Below the pieces are notes generated by a model. The model searched no databases, was not told the origin of the DNA, and saw only the letters and a list, made by a program, of their open reading frames with translations. A DNA stretch of 64,000 bases, taken from NCBI GenBank assembly GCA_902728285.1, contig CACVBU010000616.1, forward strand, positions 1,363,209 through 1,427,208, written 5' to 3'. The translations under genes were made by a program, and so were the position numbers. Of the stretch, positions 56,901-64,000 are shown piece after piece. Positions within the stretch are counted from its first letter, which is position 1; each line of letters starts with the position of its first letter. Source of the stretch: Clytia hemisphaerica (Eukaryota; Cnidaria; Hydrozoa; Leptothecata; Clytiidae).

Positions 56901-59880
56901 GAAGGTGAGAATGGTCTTCGATGCAGCTTCAAAGACCAAGAATCAAAGCTTGAACTCCAGTCTTAGTACCGGTCCAGACTTGCTGAACAGTCTACTTGGG
57001 GTATTATTACGGTTCAGGAAACACAAAATAGCCATCGTCGCCGACATAGAGAAGATGTTCTATCAGGTTCGACTTAAACCTGAGGATACCGACTCATTGA
57101 GGTTCCTCTGGCACGATGATCCACATTCAAAGGAAGAGCCAGATCAATACAAGATGCTCGTCCATATCCTTGGAGCCACATGTTCACCGTGCTGTGCTTC
57201 ATACGCCCTTAGAAGAGCAATAACTGATCAGAAAGGCAACTTCCCCTCAGATGTCATCAACACACTCTTGAGGAACTTCTACGTTGACGATCTCCTCTCA
57301 TCAGTAACCAACGAAGACAAGGGTAAGGAGCTCATCAAATCATCCGACATACTGATGGGAAATCGAGGATTCAACCTGACGAAATACAACAGCAATTCAA
57401 AGGAAGTCCTTCAAGCCGCTCCAGAACACAAACGCGCTTCGAATACCTCAATTGAATTTGAAAACACGATCACTCGAGCTCTAGGTGTCAAGTGGGATTT
57501 AAAGGAAGATTGCTTTCTCTACAACGTCAACGTCGATCCGAAACCTACTACCCTCACAAAGAGACTGATCTTGAAAAAAGCATCAACAGTATTTGACCCT
57601 CTGGGCTTCCTAGCACCATTCACACTCAAAGCTAAACTGATTCTTCAAGATTTATGGCGTTTGAAAGTCAATTGGGATGAACCACTAGATGTCAAGACGA
57701 ACGAAGTTTGGTCACAATGGCTAAAGGAGTTGTCACAACTATCAAAATCAATCCGCATCTCCAGAAGTCTGGATCTAATCCCTGAATCATCTCAACTTGT
57801 TCAGCTACATGTCTTCTGCGATGCTTCAGAAAGAGCCTTCGCTGCAACTGCCTACATACGAGTCGAAGAATGCGGCGCTGTTCGTGTTCACATCATTATG
57901 GCAAAGACCAGAGTTGCACCAATAAAACAAATATCTTTACCACGCCTTGAACTGCAAGGAGCAGTGATGGCGGTGCGAATCAAAGAAACGATCAACAAAG
58001 AATTCGACCACGACTTCGAGCAGACCATCTTCTGGACTGACTCGACGCTGAACCTGCAATGCATCAACAATGAGGAGAGAAGGTTCAGAACATTTGTGGC
58101 CAACCGTATTTCTGAAATACGAGAGCATTCCGAAGTATCCCAATGGAAGTTTGTTCCCGGAAAGACAAACCCATCAGACTTAGCTACAAGAGAGGAAGGG
58201 TTGAAAGCAGTAGAAGACGATGTATGGCTCAACGGTCCAGCGTACCTTAGGCTACCTGAATCGGAATGGCCATCAATCCCGAAGATTCCCCTAGACGAAA
58301 ACTACATTGAACTTCGAAGGGTAAACGTCACGCAAATGAACGTAACCAAACCTCTTCTACAATACGAGAGATTCTCCTCTTGGCGAAAGATCGTCCGTGT
58401 CATTGCATGGATACACATCTTTTTCAAGAATTTCAAGGCAAGTCGAAAATCATCGAGCAAATCCAAGCAACTGACATCCACGCAAAGACTAGAAATCATC
58501 TCATCAAGTCCAACTTATCAACCAACTCTACAACAAGAAGAGTCAAGTGAGCACCAGCTTGTCAAACTCATCCAAAACGAATCCTTCCCAGATGTAATGA
58601 AGCAAATCCAAGAAGGACGTCAACTGAAAGGTTCTCTAAAGAAACTTGATGTGTTCCTAGATGATCAAGGAGTTATGCGTGTTGGTGGTAGACTAAAGTA
58701 TGGAGACTTTCCCTATGCATCCAAACATCAAATCGTCCTACCAGCCAAACAACCTGCCGTCATCTTACTGGGCAGAAAGTTTCACAACCAATTCCACCAT
58801 GTCGGAAAAGAGCACATGTTGTCACTCCTTCGGCAGCGTTACTGGATTATCGGTGGAAGAGCCATGTGTAGACAGATCATACAATCATGCATCACATGTC
58901 AAAAGCTAAACGCCAAACCATCATTTACAAAGATGGCGAACTTACCAGAAGACCGAATAACCGTATCAACGCCTACGTTCTATCACACGGGTGTTGATTA
59001 TTTTGGTCCAATACTCGTCAAGGTACTGCGAAGCCGTGTAAAGCGTTGGGGATGCATATTCACCTGCCTCACAACACGAGCAATTCACTTAGAAGTTGCA
59101 CCATCCTTAGAATCAGACGACTTCATCAACGTATTGGAACGCTTCATTTGTAGGAGAGGAAGCCCAAAGCTAATTCGTTCCGACTGTGGGACAAACTTTA
59201 AAGGAGCAAACAATGAACTCAAGAAGGAACTAGAACGTATGGACTCTGCCAAGATCGACCAAAGTTTGAGACGTCAAAGCATTGAATGGGATTTCAACCC
59301 TCCAGAATCCCCACACATGGGTGGGGTATGGGAACGGATGGTTCGAAGTGTAAAGACGTCACTCAATGCGATCATCATGGCCGAATACGTCGTGTTAAAC
59401 GATTTTACTCTCCTGACAGTCCTCACTGAAGTAGAAGCACTTGTCAACAGCAGACCACTAACGTCAGTCAGTGATGACACGTCTGACCTGGACGCGCTAA
59501 CTCCAAACCACTTTATCATTGGAAGAGCTTCTACTCTACTTCCAACATGCATCACTTACAATGACAACGTGACTCCAAGAAAGCGCTGGAAACAAGTCCA
59601 GTCAATCACTCAACAATTCTGGGATAGATGGAGAAGGGAATACCTTCCAACTCTAACCGCTCGAAACAAGTGGACTCGAGCTTCAAAAAACGTCCAGGTT
59701 GGTGACCTGGTCCTGGTACATGACACCCAATCACTCAGCCGCGGCAAATGGCTGCTCGGCCGCATCAATCAAGTGTTTCCTGGTCGGGACAATCGTGTCC
59801 GAAAGGTCGAAGTCATCACTCATTCCGGTCGTTACACACGGCCAATCACAATGATTTCACCACTCGAATTGAGCAACTAG
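53899..59880 (+). CDS. BEL-2 Gag-Pol polyprotein (1993 aa)
   Basis: Single uninterrupted frame. Order: Gag N-terminal coiled region (about residues 20-105), low-complexity linker, DUF1759-type gag (371-530, LPTFDGAADKW), zinc-binding CPCCNGDHYLFKC / CFNCLGQGHGVSTC (581-651), A17-type aspartic protease with LLDSGSQC (catalytic Asp 711), reverse transcriptase (about 1000-1180; ADIEKMF at 1048, YVDD at 1128-1131), RNase H (about 1300-1440; CDAS, LELQGA, WTDST), integrase zinc finger HH-CC (1617-1673), integrase core with GVDYFG, SDCGTNF and GGVWERM giving the D, D, E triad (about 1699, 1761, 1810), and a DUF5641 C-terminus (1893-1993). Particle formation, reverse transcription and integration functions all look intact. 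ATG at 53899 is the first Met of the frame; the same start is duplicated at 53267. Length fits complete BEL/Pao polyproteins. Confidence 0.96.
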   Translation: MPEAREISQAKRKRNSKKYMITKTIEEISSLILTRGSRTKVKYLRTALDDMHHQAVILHEDLMLLLENDNPDYNDIWIDDLSLRINSCCGDVTTYLKERENDTLSSSSSEKVKERVQMWREETATQIQEEEKSLTDDRPQSLPDDITAAFSQLHVTENLTETTNRRHNADVKKSSDVKHIGRKSSSLSDLPHLANSQETAPFLDNYPKLQRGNQPNSSLPSPLRRPNVYEDGLDPTSESRLYLQEPIQTTRDQLKSRLSSGEFTNQDLYQSYGNSRTQRQVTFQENLRTDAPLNSPIIEGDPLHSTYIIQDKRQPSVKIKSTRERDKETERVSPEDKDESSSTQAVDAWIDDLNRSTINIIPDGRIHDVQMQMLIQQRLPPQRLPTFDGAADKWVLFISNFFDMVHNQPYLDIFQKRTYLNQHLVGEPKKAIEGFASDTDGYIASLKRLKYMFGNPSLVAQATIRKVVTGNQIPEHDSRSLTQFYYALSTCINTLVKMKYTADIHSTDVLRQILKRLPNHLLRKWSEYSLILRRKAEPNLIHLEQWLQARVMASKDPNLPTDRSNRNGPRVHKFGPTDNTRHCPCCNGDHYLFKCEGFKAKPDDEKLNFVKSKRLCFNCLGQGHGVSTCSSKKTCFAKGCKKHHHTTIHQAIVNLESKAKPEFSKDKDRKDGPKLPSINMTRNDYNVFLKVVPVTVTNQAGHSVNTYALLDSGSQCTLITKSLCQSLKLPGKVKKVSFGTIKDEEEMQAKIVNLKLSSTDGSFVSQVKNVYSLHEDNFKVPGQTVPVTDDPKWDYIRDIDLPQVESRQVQVLIGADVPAALLTKEVRKGASGLPYATKTPLGWTLFGLYEGGASGSIWIKHIRPRVHKEENRLDDLVKQFWDTESFGTEFDMQEPMSVTDKKFLKVLEDETTFEDGHYVVPMLWKSDKKLPDSSPMASRRLSYLTKRFQRDQDYFTKYKENVDGYLNHNYARKLTKEESKEKLTKSWYLPHHGVINENKPGKVRMVFDAASKTKNQSLNSSLSTGPDLLNSLLGVLLRFRKHKIAIVADIEKMFYQVRLKPEDTDSLRFLWHDDPHSKEEPDQYKMLVHILGATCSPCCASYALRRAITDQKGNFPSDVINTLLRNFYVDDLLSSVTNEDKGKELIKSSDILMGNRGFNLTKYNSNSKEVLQAAPEHKRASNTSIEFENTITRALGVKWDLKEDCFLYNVNVDPKPTTLTKRLILKKASTVFDPLGFLAPFTLKAKLILQDLWRLKVNWDEPLDVKTNEVWSQWLKELSQLSKSIRISRSLDLIPESSQLVQLHVFCDASERAFAATAYIRVEECGAVRVHIIMAKTRVAPIKQISLPRLELQGAVMAVRIKETINKEFDHDFEQTIFWTDSTLNLQCINNEERRFRTFVANRISEIREHSEVSQWKFVPGKTNPSDLATREEGLKAVEDDVWLNGPAYLRLPESEWPSIPKIPLDENYIELRRVNVTQMNVTKPLLQYERFSSWRKIVRVIAWIHIFFKNFKASRKSSSKSKQLTSTQRLEIISSSPTYQPTLQQEESSEHQLVKLIQNESFPDVMKQIQEGRQLKGSLKKLDVFLDDQGVMRVGGRLKYGDFPYASKHQIVLPAKQPAVILLGRKFHNQFHHVGKEHMLSLLRQRYWIIGGRAMCRQIIQSCITCQKLNAKPSFTKMANLPEDRITVSTPTFYHTGVDYFGPILVKVLRSRVKRWGCIFTCLTTRAIHLEVAPSLESDDFINVLERFICRRGSPKLIRSDCGTNFKGANNELKKELERMDSAKIDQSLRRQSIEWDFNPPESPHMGGVWERMVRSVKTSLNAIIMAEYVVLNDFTLLTVLTEVEALVNSRPLTSVSDDTSDLDALTPNHFIIGRASTLLPTCITYNDNVTPRKRWKQVQSITQQFWDRWRREYLPTLTARNKWTRASKNVQVGDLVLVHDTQSLSRGKWLLGRINQVFPGRDNRVRKVEVITHSGRYTRPITMISPLELSN

Positions 59881-60111
59881 GATTGCACCCCACCAGGAGA
59901 ACCAGCATCCGTATCAATCTGGTAGTCAACACCTTCATTGGTTGGTTGACAATTATATCCAATTTGTTGGTCGTTATCCACTGATTCGATTAGTATTCGT
60001 ATCCAGCTGTGGTGCTGGTTGGTTCGATTGACGTTCGTTGTGTTAATTGGTAATGATCAATGGGCGTGGCATGTTGGTGTTGGTTGTAAACTTCATTTGA
60101 GAGGTTTTCTC

Positions 60112-60122
60112 AAGGACGGGGG
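60112..60122 (+). promoter_or_regulatory. BEL-2 polypurine tract
   Basis: AAGGACGGGGG directly before the 3' LTR; one C interrupts the purines. Position is where plus-strand DNA synthesis is primed in LTR elements. Confidence 0.7.
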
Positions 60123-60457
60123 TGTTACATTTTATATTTCCCCACGGAACTTTTAGCTAAAGATGTCCTTTGTGTCGCTCTTACGATCATTATCTATCAA
60201 TTGTAGCAATTATCTCGTTTTATATTCTCAAAGTAATTATCTTTTATACGAATCCCTAGACGTTTGTATTTCTTTTGTAGTATAGTCACTAGCTCATTGT
60301 TTCTAGTTTTTTCTAATGTCAGAATTTTCACTATATATTTTTTTATCGCTCTGTATGAAGTTAGTTCAACAGTGCGAGTTATGACAAGAAGACAGAATGA
60401 ACGAGATGAATATTTTTGTCTGAAGTCTATGGCTCACTTTGAATTCAATACTTTACA
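60123..60457 (+). repeat. BEL-2 3' LTR
   Basis: 335 bp, reads identical to 50761-51095; followed by TTATC (60458-60462). Confidence 0.95.
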
Positions 60458-60496
60458 TTATCAATCATAGCTTATGAACGCGTACTACTTCGAGAA

Positions 60497-60722
60497 CATC
60501 CATTTTTTTTGAAACGTTTGGATGCTTTTAACCTATTGAGTTTTAGGACTAAAAATATTCTTAACATATCCTTGTTATCACCATTATGTGAATATTTTTG
60601 CGCTATTTCCTAAGAAATTAGAGTCTATAAATCCTTAGCATGCTCATAAATTGTTCTCAATGTTATTAACATCGAGGCCTTATTTATATTCTTATAAAGT
60701 TTGTTTTTTTGGAAAAACGTAC
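60497..60722. mobile_element. Family A MITE, reverse and diverged
   Basis: GAACATCCATTTTTTTTG, ACCTATTGAGTTTTAGGAC, TTCCTAAGAAATTAGAG, ATCGAGGCCTTATTTATATT and TTCTTATAAAGTTTG in complement order. It begins within 40 bp of the end of BEL-2's right target duplication, where the rest of BEL-1 should have been. Confidence 0.7.
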
Positions 60723-60741
60723 AAACCCTATAAAGAGAGTG

Positions 60742-60884
60742 GGAGGTAATAGTAATCCGAGAATTCCCCATAATGCTTTGTGCGGAAAAAAATTCACCTT
60801 GAACTTTTTTCCGCGCAAAACATTGTGGGCAATTCTCGGAGGTCAAATCTGAGTTTTCACGTTAAGGCGATATCGTCTATTACA
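60742..60884. mobile_element. Hairpin MITE, relative of 5290-5438
   Basis: Inner arms TCCGAGAATTCCCCATAATG and its near complement CATTGTGGGCAATTCTCGGA with TTTGTGCGGAAAA / TTTTCCGCGCAAAA; right end CGATATCGTCTATTACA as in the intron-2 element. The left end is degraded. Confidence 0.65.
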
Positions 60885-61053
60885 ACAGGACGCTGTGCAT
60901 GGACTAGGATTTCTGAAGACAAATAATAAATTTAGATGGTCTAAAATAATTTCCTTTTCGCTATTGGTCCCAGGGGTTATTTCATTGTACAACATTTTAG
61001 CCATCGAAAGCTTATGGTCTTATGTTCTTTTACAGTTTGTCCTTATAAAAGAC
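60885..61053. other. Intergenic with Family A end scrap
   Basis: Non-coding; 61000-61053 is the end of a reverse Family A copy (TTTAGCCATCGAAAGCTTAT, CCTTATAAAAGACGTGTG). Confidence 0.5.
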
Positions 61054-61253
61054 GTGTGTCCAAGTTAACAAGCAAAAAATTTGATATCTGAAACAGGTTG
61101 CTTTCAGCAGTGTATGTAGAAACTGGAAGTAAATTCTTAGAATATACAAAAATGTGTGTCCAAGTTAACAAGCAAAAAATTTGATATCTGAAACAGGTTG
61201 CTTTCAGCAGTGTATGTAGAAACTGGAAGTAAATTCTTAGAACATACAGTACG
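61054..61253. repeat. 100-bp tandem duplication
   Basis: GTGTGTCCAAGTTAACAAGC to AATTCTTAGAA(T/C)ATACA is present twice with an offset of exactly 100 bp; differences only near the unit end. It lies about 0.6-0.8 kb upstream of the macin gene. Confidence 0.9.
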
Positions 61254-61715
61254 TGTCAAATACAATATCGTTATAACAACAAGTGTACTAATGTTAATCT
61301 TATAGCAATATAAATACAAAATTTCCACATCATAACGTAAATATTTGTTTTAAGCTGTATAAATACAGCGATCAGTGACTAAAAGTTCATGTAAAATAAC
61401 GAGTCTTGAAAATCTGGCTTGTTTTGACGAAATCTTTTCATTTTGCGAATCAGAGAAAAAGGTTTGAAATTTTTAAATTTTTGTTTTAAATTTAAAGTCG
61501 TCATTTATTCCGAGGGGGTAATAGGTTTACAGGATGACGGGAGTGCCATCCGGCTTTCGACACCCAGGTTCTTAGTGGGACAAAAAGGAGGAAAAATTGG
61601 AAATTTTATGAATTTTACGAACCTTATTGGGATAAATTTGACCAAATTTACACATCTAATAACTTTATTTCAACTCATATTAATTTTGTTTTAAGAACGT
61701 GCAAAACCTTTGCAC
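61254..61715. other. Upstream region of the macin gene, no other gene
   Basis: AT-rich. The open frame 61443-61694 has no recognisable domain. No inverted repeat noticed. Confidence 0.45.
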
Positions 61716-61718
61716 TTT

Positions 61719-61727
61719 GCTATATAG
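61719..61727 (+). promoter_or_regulatory. Possible TATA box of the macin gene
   Basis: GCTATATAG about 150 bp before the macin start codon, with no ATG of another long frame between it and the signal peptide. In AT-rich sequence this can be chance. Confidence 0.3.
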
Positions 61728-61873
61728 GAGTTCACAGATCTCCTACAAAAAGTGCTTAGTTTCAATGGGTAATTAACCTTTTTGTTTCAATTCTTTTTTC
61801 TACATTGAACTATAAAATCACTATCACATATGTTATTTTTTTAGAACTGATCAATAAAACATATCACGAGGCC

Positions 61874-62901
61874 ATGAGGTTGTTATCCGTAGCCCTGTTG
61901 TTAACAATCGTGGTAATGGAGGTCAACGGAGGATGTTGGGAGGCCTGGAGTCGATGTACTGGATGGAGTAAGCCAGGAACCGGTAGGTGTTACTTCTGTA
62001 TTTCCTAAGTAAAAACTATTCAAGAACATGTTTCGAACAGATAAAGAACATCTTAAGGCTTTGTAGAACTTCCAATTTCTCAAGAAGATGGACAAAAATG
62101 CTCACAAAATGATGAAAGGAAGAACATTTTTAGGCTTAAAATTCAAAAATTCAAGTATTAAATATTTTTGGATATTTTTGTAAAAAAACGTGTATAGATG
62201 TTAAGCATCTGTATTTGCGACACATCCTCACACTTATTTCTACTATATGTGTAGATAAGTAAACATACGTACTATATTGGTAGTTTCGGTAAATACTATA
62301 TCTACCATTGCAGTATGAATAATACTTCTACGGTATTGGAAGAATTTCCAGCTCACTAAAGTAGAGACTTATACGCATGCATGATTTATCGTTCTTTTAA
62401 CCGCTAGTCGTACAAAAAGTAATGAATATGTTGGGGTGGTAGTCACTGACCAAACTTGGGGTTTCGGACGGCGAAAAATGTCGCCTATTAAAGCATACTT
62501 TTAAAACCTCAGTTAATGGGTAGAGAAGCAATGTTGAAATCTGATTTAACACATGATCTTACTGTATACGATATTCAAATTTAAAAAAGTGTCTTTTCCA
62601 TATCTTCTTTTTTTCAATAAATGTAGAATCAAAATCTGTACACAGTAACTTGAAAAAGACACGTAAGAGGTCGAAATATCGTTTCAAAAAATGTGTTATG
62701 TGTTATTTTTCTTTTTTTGAAGGATATCTATGGAAAACCTGCCGTGACCGTTGTCGCATCTGTAGAAATCGACAGGATGGAGCTTGTGTTTCTACAACCA
62801 AAGCAGAATGTGGTGCTAAAATGATGTGCAGATGTTCCGGTGGTTATTATCCTTACAAAAGAAGTCTGTGGGAATCGACAACCTGTAGATTGGGATTGTA
62901 A
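61874..62901 (+). CDS. Macin-family antimicrobial peptide precursor (two exons)
   Basis: Exon 1 61874-61982 and exon 2 62723-62901, joined GTAGGT...TTTTTTTGAAG, phase 1; 288 nt, 95 aa and TAA. Residues 1-19 (MRLLSVALLLTIVVMEVNG) form a signal peptide; the mature part starts GCWEAWSRCTGW. Family hallmarks: CWEAWSRC, a Gly before LWKTC, CRDRCRIC and a C-terminal CRCSGGYY. Ten cysteines, as in theromacin and mytimacin types (hydramacin has eight). Macins are secreted, knottin-like cationic peptides with antibacterial and, in leech, nerve-repair activity. Start chosen at 61874 because it begins the signal peptide; the longer frame from 61805 only adds non-signal residues. Intron carries a Family A MITE. 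Confidence 0.93.
62022..62195. mobile_element. Family A MITE in the macin intron
   Basis: AAGAACATGTTTCGAACAG, CAAGAAGATGGACAAAAATG, GAAGAACATTTTTAGGC and the end GTAAAAAAACGTGTA. Left end incomplete. Confidence 0.75.
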
Positions 62902-64000
62902 TACAAAAAAAACACTGAGATGACATGACACTGATTATCGAACGATCTATCTTGTTTTTTAAAACATTTTATGAGTGTTCGTCGTTGACAAGATATATAT
63001 TATAAACAATTTTAACAATCTTTTTGCTCTTCTTAAACTTTTATCTTTATTTTCCGTTGGAATTGAGTTATAGGCAAAAAATGCAATTTTGATTTGAGCA
63101 ACAAAAGTTAAAGTTAGAAAAAGTTAGAGGGGGTCCTATTTTCGGTATTTTCAAAGAATGATGACGCCATCAGGTGGCGATGACGTAATCAATGATGCCG
63201 AAATTTTAACTAAAGATGGCATGGTTTCATCCATATTTTCCAGTCCCCCTTTAAACAGCAAAAATTACCCCAGTAATTACCCCTTATCCATTTCTCCCCC
63301 CTCAATTTGAAAATCCATTTGTTCTGTGCCCTTATTTTCTAATCCTCTCTTAAATATTCTTCTGTTTTTCTAAAGTACCCCTTAGATTCTTTGCTTTCGA
63401 GATTGGGTATTGTCTTCAATATTAGATTCGAATCAGATAGATCTGCACTAACACACTTTGTAATGGTGTAATGTAATGGTAAAGCTCCCGAAGATGGCAT
63501 TCATAGCTTCAAGCATAAGGAAGTTAGGCAAACATCTCATAATTTTGCGTTTGTTTTTGCGCGCGTTTTTCAGTATTTTAGTTCCGCTTAACAGGAGCAT
63601 TCTTATCTTACGGTCTCTTTATTGTTTTATCATCATCAAAAAGACTTTTCCGGAGTTATTTTGATCTGATTACTCATTTTGAAATCTCAGTTTGTCTTTT
63701 TCTTATCCCTGAAGAGTTAATGAATCTAAGGAAACTCCCTTTTCTGGGAAATTCCCTTATTATACCACAAGTAGTTATTAAGTGCTCTTCATAGTTAAAA
63801 ATATTACTCTACTCAAATAAACGTGTACATTATTAAAATAACATATGAAGAGCAGTATCTTCAGATATACGCTTTTTATAGAAAAAACAGTTAGTCATAT
63901 GATTCTGGCTGGGCTGCTCTTAATTTGATATGAGTTTTTCAGGCTTAAATGTCAATATTAATGAAAATGGAAACCTGTACTTCTCAGTAATTTCTGAAAT
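62902..64000. other. Downstream of macin, no gene
   Basis: Non-coding, AT-rich. No clear AATAAA soon after the stop codon. The open frame 63476-63664 is unrecognised. No repeat noticed apart from a CCCC-rich patch at 63240-63300. Confidence 0.5.

Larger units (their letters stand above)
50761..60457 (+). mobile_element. BEL-2: complete, apparently young BEL/Pao LTR retrotransposon
   Basis: Element of 9697 bp: 5' LTR 50761-51095, leader 51096-53898, Gag-Pol 53899-59880, 3' non-coding 59881-60122, 3' LTR 60123-60457, bounded by TTATC duplications. The two LTRs are of equal length and I find no difference between them by eye, so the insertion is recent. It sits inside the older BEL-1. No envelope-like frame follows pol. 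Confidence 0.96.

Overview
This is an AT-rich, intron-containing animal nuclear sequence with only three cellular genes that I can support, all embedded in a dense carpet of transposable elements. The macin-type antimicrobial peptide gene (known from molluscs, leeches and Hydra), together with an animal-type ZSWIM4/5/6 gene, a Golgi carbohydrate sulfotransferase and BEL/Pao retrotransposons, points to an aquatic invertebrate. A mollusc or annelid is the most likely source, but the species cannot be named from the sequence alone.

Layout. (1) 2908-17439, minus strand: a complete four-exon ZSWIM4/5/6-like gene (1010 aa; SWIM zinc finger plus BC-box/Cul2-box-like N-terminus) with a 10.6-kb first intron full of miniature inverted-repeat elements, including a 1.0-kb foldback with arms of about 370 bp. 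(2) 17.4-36 kb: intergenic DNA, almost entirely MITEs and their fragments (families A-F below) plus a 40-bp tandem repeat. (3) 36196-37928, minus strand: the two catalytic exons of a CHST-type carbohydrate sulfotransferase, with a possible signal-anchor first exon at 39078-39242. (4) 39.2-43.8 kb: more MITEs. (5) 43.9-60.5 kb: nested retrotransposons. An old, frame-broken BEL/Pao copy (BEL-1) carries two small DNA elements and is cut at 50760 by a complete, apparently very young BEL/Pao element (BEL-2, 50761-60457; two 335-bp LTRs that read as identical, 5-bp target duplication TTATC, uninterrupted 1993-aa Gag-Pol). BEL-2 has an extraordinary leader: a 99-bp minisatellite, a 42-bp satellite array and a long inverted plus direct duplication that has copied the gag start codon. 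(6) 61874-62901, plus strand: a two-exon macin gene encoding a secreted ten-cysteine peptide.

Names used for the short elements. Family A: TACACGTTTTTTTATAAGAAC ends, TA target, AAGAACAT-rich, about 220-260 bp. Family B1: ACACCCCTGTGTCACAGACC ends, about 290 bp. Family B2: ACACCCCCTTCTCACAGACC ends, about 298 bp. Family C: CCCAGCTGGCACACAACGTT ends, about 80-100 bp, built of AACGTT palindromes. Family D: TTTCAAGCCCGAAGGGCTAG ends with an 8-bp target duplication. Families E and F: long foldbacks beginning ACTAAAGTCT. The three cellular genes show no functional link to one another. Splice sites and phases were worked out by hand and all add up for ZSWIM and macin; the 5' end of the sulfotransferase is unresolved.
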